From assembly GCA_022497145.1 (NCBI GenBank), contig MU385971.1:20494-84493 (forward strand): a DNA stretch of 64,000 nt. Direction: 5' to 3'. This document shows, piece after piece, positions 35,034 through 49,226 of the stretch. The stretch comes from Rostrohypoxylon terebratum (Eukaryota > Ascomycota > Sordariomycetes > Xylariales > Hypoxylaceae). The notes beneath the pieces were generated by a model. That model was not told the DNA's origin. It was given only the letters and a program-made list of their open reading frames with translations, and ran no database searches. The stretch's first letter is position 1. Each line of letters begins with the position of its first letter. A program made the translations under genes and the position numbers.

Positions 35034-37082
35034 ATGGCCAAGAATAAAAAAAGAGGTGGCGGCCCTAAATTCAAAGGCCGGCAATTTCCTCATCGCAAGG
35101 ATGATTCATCTGGAAATCATTTTGGAGAATATAGTGGCAACACTTCATCGCTAGCCCCTCAAGGATTCATACGAGCCCACAGTATTTATCAGTCCCCTAT
35201 CCGTCCCCTGCATTCTTATCTTACCCCAGATCTAATCTATTCTCAGGGTATACTCTTGCCGATGAAGCTAGGAACACAGCGTCCAATCGCCGGGGAGCTT
35301 TTGGTCGTGATGCTAGGCTAAGATACAAGCCTGTCACTTTCATCAGTGCTGGCCTCATGAATCCGTTGGAAGATCTGGATGTTCGCTTAGCTTCTACCGA
35401 CAAAGCACAGGGGAAAGCAGGCGACGCGAATGAGCTTCCCGATATCGACATAGTTTCTGTGCCAGCCGATGAAGATTCGCCCCACGACCATCAGCCGACT
35501 GACAGAACTGGGCCCTCTTCTAACCCTGACTGTGGCCATAGTAGTGATTCTAGCGAGGACGTTGTCCTGTTTAAGGGACGAGATCGCACTCGTAGTTGTC
35601 GAGATGACGTTAATGGCGACACATTGAAACTTCGCGAACTAGACATTGAATTGCAAGCAGTCGAGAAGACTTTTCATGAAAATACAGCACCGGCAGATAG
35701 TGTGAAGAAGGCCTTGGCCAAGACAGATGGGTTTATATCCCTAGGTTCTACTAGACCCAGGGGACGCAACAGAGGAAACGGAAAAGGGCAGCGCACTTCG
35801 TCAGACGATGCTGCCGCTGTCGTTGCAGATTATATGGCCAATATCAGGAGCTGGGCCGGTGAAAAGAATGATGAGGATGTTGAGCACTCGGGGCTTGGAT
35901 CCCACAGTTTTAGCGTGCTGAGAGATCTTGGTGGTACCGATTCCGACGCAATTCCCGACGAAGCCCCTAGCAAGGACAACACGGATTGTGTTTCGGAAGA
36001 TGGAACTGACGCGGCGAGCCAAGTACATGGTTGTGAAACAGAGGATGAGCGAGTGGCTCGATTGCTTACCACACAAGAGGAATTAGGATTTGGCAGTGAC
36101 GATATTTTGCTTTTTGACGGAGATGCCTCCACCCATGAGTGGCTCGCAACCACCAAGACCAGCTCACGCCGTAGGAGGAAAGGAGATTCGAAGAGTGCTA
36201 AGATATTCCAAAAAAAGGACCAATACCCAAGCGCAACACAGATGGCGGACGCATTTGACGAGTTAGACCTGATGGACTGGCATCGACCTAGTCTGACCAA
36301 TTTCAAGGAGAGTCCACAAACACTCGATTTATCTGACTCCGAACTCGAGGAGGCCATGAAAACGACTTGGCAGAAGGACCGTCTTAAGAAGGCGGAGAAG
36401 AAGAAGGCTCGTGAAGAACTGCGCTCACGAGGGCTTCTCGGTAAAAAAAAGGCTAATCCCGACGATCTCCGAGTCAAATATCTTGGTGGCATGTCCCTCG
36501 ATGATCTTGCTAACGAGCTAGAAACATTCCTTCTTAGCTCCCAAGAACAGTAGGTCGCGTTCACATTTGATATCAACACATATTGATGTACTGATATTTC
36601 TCAGGCTTATTCTTCCTCCGTTCGACAAGGGTACTCGCAAAACTATCCACATAATAGCCAACAGATTTAGAATCAAGTCACAGTCAGCAGGCAAGGGCCA
36701 AGATAGATGCCCGGTCCTCTACCGCTCGAAAGCGACGCTCCCGTTTGACCAAGACACCTTCGACAGGACATTTGGTCGCATCAAACAGACCTGGTTTCCC
36801 CGTATTGATGCCGACGAAACAATAGTGAATGAAAGTCGACTTCTAAAAAGGTCTGAAGCTCGAAATGGTAAATCTCGGTTCAAGAATTCTCTAACTTATC
36901 GTGATGGCGACATCGTCGGTCAACACGCTGCAGAGCTAGGGGCGGAAAATAGAGGAAGGGCCATGCTGGAAAAGATGGGGTGGTCAAAAGGAATGGCTTT
37001 GGGAACTGGGGAGAATCAGGGCATTATGGTACCCATAACTCATGTGGTGAAGAAGACCAAGGCCGGACTTGGTGACAATTGA
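35034..37082 (+). CDS. SQS1: SQS1, R3H and G-patch protein (activator of Prp43 helicase)
   Basis: In yeast Sqs1/Pfa1 binds the DEAH helicase Prp43 through its G-patch and stimulates it in ribosome biogenesis and splicing. Exons: 35034-35181, 35247-36549, 36605-37082, 642 aa. It starts with a basic MAKNKKRGGGPKFKGRQF. The second exon carries YTLADEARNTASN and KPVTFISAGLMNPLE, typical of SQS1. The R3H domain spans the second junction (ETFLLSSQEQ, LILPPFDKGTRKTIHIIANR). The C-terminal G-patch reads AENRGRAMLEKMGWSKGMAL then NQGIMVPI and KAGLG. The middle is acidic and low complexity. The first intron junction (CAC-A to GG-TAT) is less certain than the second. Confidence 0.92.
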
Positions 37083-37797
37083 AAACATCTTCACTCAATG
37101 CCAGTATGTCGATATGCATGGATAAATTACTTGCTGCGAATTCACGAATGCAGCTGTATAAAACTAACCTCGGGTGGCGTACTGGGTTAAAGACACCGAT
37201 GCGATCCATTATTTCATCTCTATCAGGCAAATTAGAGCTTAAGCGGTCACTAGTCTTCATGTAAATATCATGAGAAGCCCCATTAATCGTATAACTAGGT
37301 TCACATGAAGTTATCAATCATGAGGCAACATCTAAGAACAAGGATTAACGGATGAGGAAACTAAACGTTAGTTGGCAAGGAACCGTAAGTCGAGTCAATT
37401 GACTGAGCCCATGCAGGGTAGTCCAACTAGGAAGGTATCTTCACCGCCTCACTGGCACAACGAGGCGTGATATGCTTCAACTACAAAATGCGAGTTTGGG
37501 AACCAGGAACCAATTGTCACGATATACATCTCACGATGCGCAAGTGTGGTACTTGTTCATTCATATGCAGATTCATTCCGTAGCCCTGTCGGGAAAATGT
37601 AGTGTACAACCGCAAACCCCATACCGTGTTGTGCGAGAACATTGACCCCTTAAAAAAGCAAACCATCCGTAACGCATTATGAGACTCCCGTAATCAGGAC
37701 TTGCATGCCATGCTTTGGCCGAGTCTCGTCATGATGCCAAAGCGAAAAAAGAAGCCCCATGCCCAAAAGAAGAAACCATACGCAGAAACCCGAGCAC
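37083..37797. other. Gap between convergent SQS1 and H2B
   Basis: Presumed 3' UTRs; nothing recognised. Confidence 0.6.
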
Positions 37798-38392
<595 letters not shown>

Positions 38393-40672
38393 GTTGATTA
38401 ATTGGGTAGATGAAAAGGTGTTTGGGTTTTAATGTGTTGTGGAAGATGCAAGAATTGGAAAATTCCAAATACTGGTTGTGTTGATAAATGTTTGCGGATG
38501 AGAAATGGAGGAAGAAATCAAAGATGGTTGAATAAGAAAAGGTGGTGGGTGGAAGGCCTTTTTGTATTGGACCCGGGAACTTAGCGTGATTACTGATTTG
38601 ATCCTCGTAAGGTTTAACTGATTGATCTTGCCTTATGTGTTGAGCGGTTGCACGTTTTAAAAAATAAAAAGGGTACAAGACCAACGTACATCCCTGATAA
38701 GCTAGTGCTACACTGGCTACTAGTATGCACGCCCCACCTTCCGGCAGCACAGGACCAGTAGACGCGCTAGAAACAGTGACGCGTTTGTAGTACAAGCCTT
38801 TGTGAAGACAGTGCGATTTACAAAAACAGTCACCAAAATGGGAAAAAGTCCAAAAGGCTCACTTGAGCTCTGGCCAATCAGATATTTTACCATATTATTC
38901 ATTTTGCATCTCGTGTACCCCCTACAGCTCAAGTACACACAGTTCCTTACAGTTTTCATCACCTTTACATGCATTTTGATTATTCCTAACAAGTATATAC
39001 TATGTAGTTGTTACGATACATTCCTGCATTTGCAAGTGGTGGACAATGGACGTTATCGATTGCCGCCTACTCGCAGAACTGCAACTCCTACTACGTATGT
39101 ACCTAAGCTCCCCATGTTATCTCCACTTGACACCGTACCAAAATAGCAATGCGATAATATATCAGGTCAGCAATCATACGGCGAATTCAACGACAACGAT
39201 TGCCGATGCCGTACAATCGTGAAAGAACCCGGGCGATCCGCAGCCTCCGCGAAAATACGCGAAGCCCTCGTGGCATGCCGGCTTTCCATAGCCTTAAAAT
39301 AAAGCCCGTAAAGTGCGGGAGGTAACTTCCCAAACTTCCGTATGCCTCGGCACCGAATGAATGAAGGAACTTGCTTAACGTAACTTCTGGTGACGTATCT
39401 TGTGAAAATTTGTCCCTAATATTTTTATCAAGCTCGTGGCATTGAATGGGATAATTGTGAGAAAAGTGCGTGCAGTATAAAATATTATTTTTTTCCTTTT
39501 TATTTTCTCTAGTGCCTCCATACCAGATTTTCAATCCAGTCACTGGTTTAGTTACTCGTTTCATGCTATACATTTATATTCTACTGAAAAAGTTGAAATA
39601 GCATTGTCCGCGCCCGCTGTGGCCCTCGTCTCTTAAGAACCTTGTCTCTCGAGGGATCTTGTTTTGGCTTGTACCAAGATTTACCACTCACTGAGTCATT
39701 CGATAATTCTACTAAAATTACTACCATTTTACGTCGCTATTGTAGCTTTCGTTTTAAGTTTCCGATATAGCAATGCTCTCGTGTTTCCCTCTCGATTGTA
39801 GTGTTATACCGGGGATTAGTCTGGAAAATAGTGGAGGAACCTGCGTGTGTAGAGGTCTTGGGGGTTTTCACCGCTTGTGTAAGCATTGAGGAACGTTTAC
39901 GTGTGCTGTTGTGGTTGTATAAAAAGTGGTTGTTTCCGTTAAAAATGGGCTTTTTTATTGAGGAAGTTGCTTGAGGCTCTTATGTGGTATGGTGTGGTAT
40001 GGTGTGGTATATTAGATGGGGTACGTGCAAGGAAAGTGCGTATGAGGATTTAAACTTGAAAAAAGAAAAGTAAGGTCACGAATATTGCAATTAATTTTGC
40101 GCCTAAAAAAATTAAGGTGAGTATAAACACGGGTGGAATTAGAGCTTTCTTTTCAACAAATACCGTTAGTGAAAAAAAAATGCAAGTCGCATGAACAAAT
40201 TAAATCATAATACACCTTTTAACAATCGAACAATTGAGTTCTAATTGGATGGGGAATGCTAAAATAAATGATTTCTATTGGGGTATGAAAAGTTGTGGCT
40301 TGTGGTCTGTGCTTTTAGTAGATTTTTAATTCCTTGCATTCATTGATGCAGCGGTGATACAGCGCCGCTACTGTTATTATTTTTCTGCCGAACCCGTAGC
40401 TCCCCCCCGAAAATCAGCCCAAAGCGGACTAGGTTAATAATCCACCTAAGTTTTTGGTGATCAGTGATTCTGATTTTAGGACGCGCCCGACAATACTTAA
40501 ACATCATATCCCCCACCAACTTCGTACTCCTTCTTCCCATTTACATCTTTCTGTATCAACTTCATCAACCACACACAACTACTCATCACCGCATCTCCAC
40601 GCTTTTTGAAGCATCAGTCAATTCCGACATCACTTACGAGATAAATCATCTTTCCCAATACCAACCATCAAA
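38393..40672. promoter_or_regulatory. Divergent H2B/H2A intergenic control region
   Basis: This 2.3 kb region separates the start codons of the histone pair and should contain both promoters and 5' UTRs. A CCAAT element (GGCCAATCAG) is visible at about 38872 and reverse ATTGG sites at about 40237 and 40277. A TATGGTGTGG repeat is at about 39979-40009. Several weak open frames (such as 128 codons on the minus strand at 39187-39573) have no homology that I recognise. Confidence 0.55.
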
Positions 40673-41323
<651 letters not shown>

Positions 41324-43460
41324 ATGGGGTAACTTTGTGTTTTCTGGTTGGTTGTTTGGGATGTTTTCATGAACCACGGGGTCACGGCTGGGCACGGTTT
41401 GCTTTATTTCACGCGTTAGGGTTGTACATTAAAGGCATAATCCATTGAGCACTGCTCTTAACGAGCAATGGACATGAATGAGAACATTTTCTGAGCATTA
41501 CTTCGATAACTCTAGTACGTTGCATGCTATTGTAGTTTGCAAGTAAGTTTGCTTGTCGCGAGGTCGCAGTACCGGCCATCCCAAATGCATTTATAGCTTC
41601 TACTGTTTAGGTCTACTGTTTGTGGTTAAGATTAGAACTCCAGCATGTGACCATTCAGAAAGCCCAACTCCTTTTCGAGTATGAAGATATTGAACTTTTG
41701 TCAACTCTGTCTAATGCATCACGCATGTTCCTAGCACTATATACAGATCGGTACCACCCATTCCCAAACGAAATATTCTCAAAACTTGAGCGGCGGTGGA
41801 GCTAGAAAATACGTCAGAATATCAAGTGGCGACCAAATGAAGTAAACTTCAAGACTCACGATTGGTGTTGGGAACAGAGAGGTTCCGCTCGAATTTAGAT
41901 CCTGGTTCATATGTCAGCATGGCCAAAGATCTATATGCGATATTTGCGACAGGTCGCAGACCTCCTGGGGCTGTTGGATAACAGAATGGGTCCGGGTGTT
42001 TCCATGTCTCTAGTAGCTTCTCCGTCTCGCTGAGTAGTGTCTTCAAGAATGCGAATATTAATTTCTATATCTTTTAACACCTTTTACATTGTAGGGAGTG
42101 ACAATTACCCTTTGTTTCCTAGCATCGGTAACATTGCGGTTCGCTTCGAAGAGGGATCGAATGTAGAGAGCTTGGCCACGCCATAGACTTCGATGGACAG
42201 CCCAGTCGAGAGAGAGCTTTAGGGAGCGTCGGTAAAGAGACCTAAGAGTTGGTTGGTCAGAGATGGCAAGATCACGGTAGGGTCGAATAGGATCGATAGG
42301 ATCGATTGGTCTCACAGCGCAGCTTGTCGGTTCGACATGATGAGGTCTTTTAGTTGCCGTGTATTCTAGTCGCGACGCCCACGACCCAAGTCACCAGCAG
42401 GTCGTAAGCAGAAATACTAGGGATGCCGGACCTGCGGGTTATGCGCAATGGAGCCGGGGGATGAGGTGGGATGCGGTGCAGTAGAGAAGTCTCTATGCGT
42501 ATCCGTCGAACTTGAAAGTTGTACTCGTCAAGATTATGAAAGTGTTGCAAATCCCACGCAGTCAATTGGAACTCGCTAACTCGCTGGGCTAACAGAGGCC
42601 CCACACTATCAGCACCTGGACCACCTTCAGATCGGTCAAGGATCTTATTTATCCCGGGCGGCCCGGGATACATCCATAGGTACATACATACACTATTACG
42701 CGAACCCTCAAGGGTGGAAAGAGACGGGTACATAACCTCGGTAGGTAGTAGCGATGCCACTGCAATGGTTCATTCAAGATAGTATGTACAATGTTGTACA
42801 TACATACATAGGTACATACATGTAGGTAGTAATAGTCAGGTACATATAAGAGTAGAGATGTGTGCGTCTGTGTAGGTAAAGATGGGATTAACTAGACACT
42901 GGGCTAGTTCGATTTTGCAATCGGCAATTTCCTTTCCGAAGTGATTTACTTCAATGCGATCAAGTTATAACCTTGGAAAATACTTAAACAAAGATTCAAA
43001 CGCTCTGTGCAGTTGTTTGAAGGGAGCCGCGACGGGGGAAAAAAAAATATTGGAACCGCAGCTGGAGCTTTCTACCGGAGACAAGGGGAAAGAAACAGTG
43101 GATTGTTCCTGACTAGGTACTTACTTGACTAGGTATTTTAATATTTTTTTCCCTCCTTCCTTCCAACTTTCTACTCCAAACTAGAACCGAATTATTATCG
43201 ATAATAACACATCATCGGCATCTACTTCAACTTCAACTTCAACTTCAACCTCTTGCCTTTGCTGGCTTTGGCATTCGTCCCCCGTTGCATACTTCCCTTG
43301 TTCCTATTTCTATTTACCTACTCTTTCCCTTTAAGGGACATTAGTTTAGGTCCAGGCTCTCATTGTCCTTGTCTCGCTATTTCATTTTCTCCCTCTCCCT
43401 TGCCACCGGACCTAACTTCCGAACCTTGCCGGTCCTTCCCAGCTATAGTCATCCTTTAAA
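41324..43460. other. Intergenic region H2A to KGD2
   Basis: No recognisable gene. The longest frame (136 codons, minus, 42350-42760) has no domain motif. The last 300 bases are pyrimidine-rich with a CTTCAA repeat and probably form the KGD2 promoter and leader. Confidence 0.55.
43223..43250 (+). repeat. CTTCAA hexanucleotide repeat in the KGD2 leader
   Basis: Four to five consecutive units in a pyrimidine-rich tract about 210 bases before the KGD2 ATG. Confidence 0.85.
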
Positions 43461-44858
43461 ATGATGTCAAGACGGCTTCTTACGGCCGCGCGGGTTTTGC
43501 GCCGGCCCATACAGCAACAACCACTGCGAGGCAGCATCTCCATGCCGCTACTGATGACCCAAGTTCGCACCTATGCGCACACCATCGTCAAAGTCCCGCA
43601 GATGGCCGAATCTATTACCGAGGGTACCTTAAAACAGTGGAACAAGAAGGTTGGCGACTACGTCGAACTAGATGAGGAGATTGCAACAATTGAGACTGAC
43701 AAGGTAATTGGGGACCACAAATTATGCGCCTTTTTTTCTTTTCTGCCCTCTTCGCATTTCCCTATCACCCGACAATTCTAACTCTCCCATCCGCAGATCG
43801 ATGTCGCTGTCAATGCTCCCGAAGCTGGAATCATAAAAGAGCTCCTTGCGAACGAGGAGGATACCGTCACTGTAGACCAGGAGATTGCCAAGATCGAGGC
43901 AGGCGCAGCGCCCGAAGGCAGCCAAAAAACCGATGCGTCTAAAGAATCATCCAGCAAGGAGGAAGCCTCTACTGAATCCCGCCCAGCGCCTGCAGATGCT
44001 GAAAATAAGCCAGATCCCACAAAGTCTGAATCGAAACCCGAGTCGCCTAAACCCCAGCCACCATCACCGGAACCTAAGAAGGAGTCGGCTCCGAAACCAT
44101 CTCAGCCAGCTAAGGATGCCTCAGCCAGCACTGGCCCCGTCTTAGGGAGCCGGGAAGAAAGGCGAGTCAAAATGAACCGCATGCGCCTGCGTATCGCCGA
44201 GCGCCTAAAGCAGTCGCAGAATACGGCAGCGTCGCTGACAACCTTCAACGAGGTTGATATGTCGTCTCTCATGGAGTTCCGCAAGCTTTACAAAGATGAG
44301 GTTCTAAAGAAGACCGGGGTTAAGCTCGGCTTCATGAGCGCGTTCTCCCGCGCCAGTGTTCTAGCGATGCGAGATATTCCGGCCGTCAATGCTTCGATCG
44401 AGGGTGAGAACGGCGGTGACACGATCGTATACCGCGACTACGTTGACATTAGCGTGGCCGTCGCTACGGAGAAAGGTCTCGTCACCCCGGTAGTCCGCAA
44501 CGCCGAATCCATGGATATGGTCGGAATTGAGAAGGCCATCGCAGATATGGGCAAGAAGGCGCGAGATGGAAAACTCACTATTGAGGACATGGCCGGTGGT
44601 ACGTTCACTATCAGCAACGGAGGGGTGTTCGGCTCTCTTATGGGCACACCAATCATCAACCTCCCTCAGAGCGCTGTGTTGGGTCTTCATGCCATCAAGG
44701 ACAGGGCCGTTGCTGTAAATGGTAAGGTTGAGGTTCGGCCCATGATGTACCTCGCCCTAACATACGACCACCGACTTCTCGACGGACGGGAGGCAGTTCA
44801 GTTCTTGGTAAAGGTCAAGGAATATATCGAGGATCCCCGGAAGATGCTATTAGGCTAG
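43461..44858 (+). CDS. KGD2: KGD2, dihydrolipoamide succinyltransferase (E2 of 2-oxoglutarate dehydrogenase)
   Basis: E2 core of the mitochondrial 2-oxoglutarate dehydrogenase complex, transferring succinyl from lipoamide to CoA in the TCA cycle. Exons 43461-43703 and 43797-44858, 434 aa. A basic presequence runs to about residue 36 ([19 protein letters not shown]). The lipoyl domain follows, with lipoylated Lys81 in ATIETDK; the intron lies directly after this Lys codon. A Pro/Ser/Lys-rich linker (about 120-210) has no peripheral subunit-binding domain, as usual for eukaryotic KGD2. The catalytic domain ends with [20 protein letters not shown], containing the active-site His and Asp. It works with LPD1, encoded in the same window. 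Confidence 0.97.
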
Positions 44859-46123
44859 AAATTTCCCACATAGCGCGGCCATCATCAATTCATTATGTTA
44901 GGGGTGGGTAAGGCTCTATAGAGTGTATAGTATAGCGGTTGTTTAGTACGCATTGATTCGTAGGAATCTCATGAAATAAATACCTTGAACAAGCAGCTAC
45001 TTAATTTTATCACAGGCTTCAATTAGGAGTAAGCTTCTCAATGACCTTCATTTATAACATACTATAGACATGTTAATTGTTAACTGTTAGATTTCATTAA
45101 CATGTATCCATTAAGCGGTCATTTTAGTTCACCATAATTCTCGAACTAGTTATAACAGATAATATAGATATGTGTATTGTATGATTAATTATTTGTGCTT
45201 CAATTTTGTCATATAAACGTCTGCTATGTGGAACATATTTGACTGATGATTCTTCCTCATGTCATTTTTATATCCTAATTCTACCGCGTGGGTCATCAGG
45301 ATGAAACTCATTGAAACTATCCGTCTTCGTAAATAAACCAAACATGAATACTCAGAGTCAACTGCAATCAATCCAGTACGATATGCTACTCAAGTGCATC
45401 CATACATTCATTTGAATCTAGGTTATATCCATGGATGCTCCACACAATACCCAAGGTTGAGGCTATAGATGCATAATTCAGTATATTTGTCATTGCAACC
45501 ATCCGCCGGCATCTGATCACAAGAAAATCATGCACCCCACAACGGTATCATTTGTTTCACAAAATCAAGGTACCTGCGCAATAGACTTCGTCTTAATCTC
45601 AATCTGACTATATCGCGTGGCCAAAGATATCGTTGATCTGGTAACGATCTGGTAAGGAAATGAGATGATGGGCAGAATGTCTGAGGATCAGCCAAGCGCT
45701 TACCATGGGGGTATGCCCGAGGCTGATAGTCTATTACAAGGCTCTCGAAAATCTGTTCCCACGTCTTCATCATCTCCGAGAACACTGCCGCGTGTATGCG
45801 GACCTGTGGAGGATAATGCTAATCTGATGACAACACGCCGGAACGATAATAGACGCTTCAATATACAATGACCTTAAGGGTCATTTGGCCCCTTCTTTTT
45901 GGTGACATCGTGTATGTATCGTGAGGGGATAAATGAAGCATCAAATCTCGCTTCTTTTGAAGAATGTATATACCATAGCCGTACTAGGTATTCTGGATAT
46001 TTTGGATAGCCCGGGAGACAACAGTATTCGTTCCGGCTGTGCTGCGAGTTTTAGACCGATCCAACTACCCGACAATATAACCCACAGAGTCTACCAATAC
46101 AACCTCGAGACAAAGAATTACAC

Positions 46124-46393
46124 ATGCTGCTCGGTTTTGCACTCGGCCTGGTGGTTGGTGGGTTGCTCGGTGGATTGTTAGGCTGGTTGCTTGGGTGGTT
46201 ACTTGGCCTGATAATCGGTTGGACCCTCGGTGGTGCCTTGGGTTGGATCCTAGGCCCCGTCATTGGCTGGTCACTCGGCGCGTTACTCGCTCTATTACTT
46301 GGTTTCCTACTTAGCCTGGTGTTATCCCTCCTACTTGCCTTGTTGCTTGGGTTGCTGCTTGGCTCATTGCTCGGTTGGCTGATCCCTCTGTAA
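46124..46393 (+). repeat. 12-base periodic repeat encoding ~22 LLGx tetrapeptides (glycine-zipper-like small ORF)
   Basis: The frame of 89 codons is almost wholly built of tetrapeptides such as LLGF, ALGL, LLGG, LLGW, LIIGW-like steps and LLGS, so Gly recurs every fourth residue in a Leu-rich, wholly hydrophobic chain. Codons for Leu and Gly vary freely (CTC, CTT, TTA, TTG, CTA; GGT, GGC, GGG) while the amino-acid pattern holds. The opposite strand is also open (46404-46051) and reads as xPSN-type tetrapeptides. Third codon positions of the two frames fall on the same bases, so synonymous change cannot tell which strand, if either, is coding. It could be a membrane peptide, a PSN-repeat protein fragment, or an old minisatellite. 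Confidence 0.5.
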
Positions 46394-48475
46394 TTACCTT
46401 GCAAGCTCCCAATTCCGGATTCAACGACTTCGCCATCGACCTATCAGCAATCTTGTTCATTCGCTCGATTGTTCAAGAACATGCGTCACACCCATACGCC
46501 AAAATGAACGAATTAATAGCACCTAAGCCTACCCATTACAGACCATAGTATTGAGGGAGGGGAGAAAGGGGGGGGGATTCTAAGGGTCCACGGGTGAGAG
46601 AAAGTCGCCTCTATAGTCATCATTTACGTATCACAATTGGGTAGAGGACAACCATGGATATAAGGGTGGCAGAGCCGTGTACCTATAGAGAAGGGACCAT
46701 GTGGACCATGTGTATATAAAGAACGTTCTCTTATGTATCTAGTCATTCTTTATTAAACTATCAGCCCCAGAGATTCAACTTTGTACCAGAGACTGGAGTG
46801 CCAGACAACAGCCCGGCAATGCCTCACGAGGCGATATATTGTCAGAACTGATTAAGGTTACCTACCTAATTATATCCCACACGCATGAGCTACTGAAGTA
46901 AGCTATGGTCTTGCGTGGCGTCGCGTTACATTGGCTCTTGAGGTAATTCATATTGAAGGCTATGAGGGTATGGCATTGCTCCTAGCAGAACAATTTCTAG
47001 TATGGGTTATGATGTAAGCTTAGGAATCAGAGCTTCTAGTCAATGATGGGGATAGCACTCAGCTCAAGAGGGCTACCCTGCGTGGTCTACCTGTTCATAT
47101 TCCCTTCGAGGACGGAAACGAGCCCTGGATGATTCTATGCTGAGGAAGTTCCTGTCGTGGATCGTGGGAGGTGACGGGATCTCCGTATATCATGATATAA
47201 ATAGGGGCACCTAAGAAATTCCCAAGGAATGATCAGCGGTTTCTTGAGGAAAGATCGGGATGGGGGGGAGGTTAGGGGGGGAAGGTTGGTGCACCCTAAG
47301 TTGAGCTGCTGTGCTTTGCTATGAGGCGCAAGCCTGAACTCGTCTCCTTCTACCTTCTAGAGTAAGACGAGAAACTATATCCATTAAGTCAAGCTCGGCA
47401 TATTGAGTTCGGCGATGAATTTTGAGTTCAAGATCAAGTCGCGTAGCGGTTGCCGATATAGACAAATACCTACCTAGTAGGTCCTATGTCCTAGGCCCTA
47501 GGTCCTACAGGTTCACCGTCTTATACGACAACAGGAGCACTTTTATTTTTGCTTTTCTACTACTGTGAATAGTTGCTTTGACCTACTAGGTAGAGTCTAC
47601 AATCCGACACATCATCAATAGTAGCAGCAGCTGATGTGATTATTACATCATCGAACGCTCTCTGTCAATGTCACACGGGGACTGGATGCCAAGATACAGT
47701 TGGCAGCCAGGTCGCATACAGGTCAGGCAGGAATCCTGCAAAGAGGTTATCATCACTTATTATTGGAAGCTGTTGGTCAGATGAACAAGATTGAACCAAA
47801 CCCAACATACTCGTATTCGGGTGATGGGCGTTTAGCATATATATTGTACTTAGAAACGTACCAGACTGCACTCATGATCTCAGGCATAAATAGGTCAAGA
47901 AGATTCCCACTCTGAGGAGAGGAATCAAGGACCTTAGCACCCTTGAGAATTATTATTGAATTGATACCACATCCAAGCCCTACATAGCCCTTGTCACAGT
48001 CAACTGCCTCTTCGGTCCTCGTTGAGGAGCCCCTGAACACGTAAAAAGGGTGTCACTGAGATCACGTAATAAAGTGCTCAAGAGGGAATTTGTTGGTTTT
48101 AGATTTGAAGTTTAAATCTTAGAAAATACATTTTTTACTACCACAATCCTCCAGTATGTGTGTATTAAATTTTAACAACCGGAAATGCTTCAATCGCTTT
48201 CATTTCATCCGCTCCGTTTATTGCGTGGTGTTGCTAGGCCTTACTAGGCCCTGGTGTAGCTGTCAATCTCTACCGCATAGACATTCGCCAACCTACGCAG
48301 ATACATCAAGTTGAAAGTTTGGTGAGCTAGGAACCTGACGGGGACGGCTCATCCGATCTCGAACTGGTTGACGCCGTTGACGTGTGATGGGATGTACCCA
48401 AAGAATACACTCATCCTGGAAAGGAATTCTCAATGCATGTCCCTATCCAATAAGACAAAGAACCTACCTAATTAA

Positions 48476-49226
48476 ATGAGTAGTTTATGTGGAAGGTGGG
48501 AACAACGAAGATACATGTCCAAGTTCGATGTTGCCAGTATTATTAAATTCCATGGTGTTCTTTCCATCGAACCTGGGGTTTTATGGCACGATCCCAGCAT
48601 GTCTGCAACGAAACTTCCAAGATTGGCAAGCATAGGCAGAACTAGGTCTTTCAAAATGACGCGAATCTACCTCTTCCTTCGACATATCGTTGCGTCTGAA
48701 GGAGCGCCTCAATACTAAGCGATGTGTTTTCCCATCTGCGAGGAAATATATGTGAAGGCCTCGTTACCAAAGGACGACATTTATACAGGCAGCTTTTGCA
48801 AGCTGTGGAGCAAAATGGCGACACCTGGAAACCGTTGCCAGAGATTGCCCCCATGCACGGCACTTCTATCGAGGCCCATTCAGAGATTGGAGTGGAGCAA
48901 GAGACAAAGAGTCACTGATCGAGGAGGGACACCCATTTGACAATTACCAACTGGTGGAAGTGATTAATCCTGGAGTTTATCATATAGGACAGACACAAAG
49001 TCCTTACCAAAATTATGTTCATTGGGAGGGAAGAGCATTGTCATGCATGAACAACTATGCATACCGAGATGAGTTTTTTGGGCGCCCACAGCGAAAATAC
49101 TGGCCAGATTTAATGGCAGTAGGCTGTTCGAGAGCGCTGGCAATATCGGGGGGTAACATGAAAGGGTTAGAAGCCATATGGAGGATATCCATTGATACTA
49201 GTGTAAGTAAGATATGTTCTGCGTGA
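48476..49226 (+). pseudogene. Unidentified broken coding remnant, three successive frames
   Basis: Three + strand open stretches follow each other, each in a new frame: 48476-48718, about 48700-48918 (DVFSHLRGNICEGLVTKGRH, LLQAVEQNGDTWKPLPEIAP) and about 48756-49226 (LVEVINPGVYHIGQTQSPYQ, YRDEFFGRPQRKYWPDLMAV). The composition looks protein-like, but I recognise no family. It could be a frameshifted gene, a set of exons or chance. It borders the transposon block, which favours a decaying gene. Confidence 0.3.

Noticed and set aside
35830..36579. 249-codon minus-strand frame
   Set aside because: Ser-rich shadow of the acidic SQS1 exon on the other strand.
39187..39573. 128-codon minus-strand frame between the histones
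   Set aside because: No family features, lies in a promoter region, and has no splice or codon support.
42350..42760. 136-codon minus-strand frame
   Set aside because: No domain motif; cannot be separated from chance.
45528..45785. 85-codon minus-strand frame
   Set aside because: No recognisable family and no supporting exon structure.
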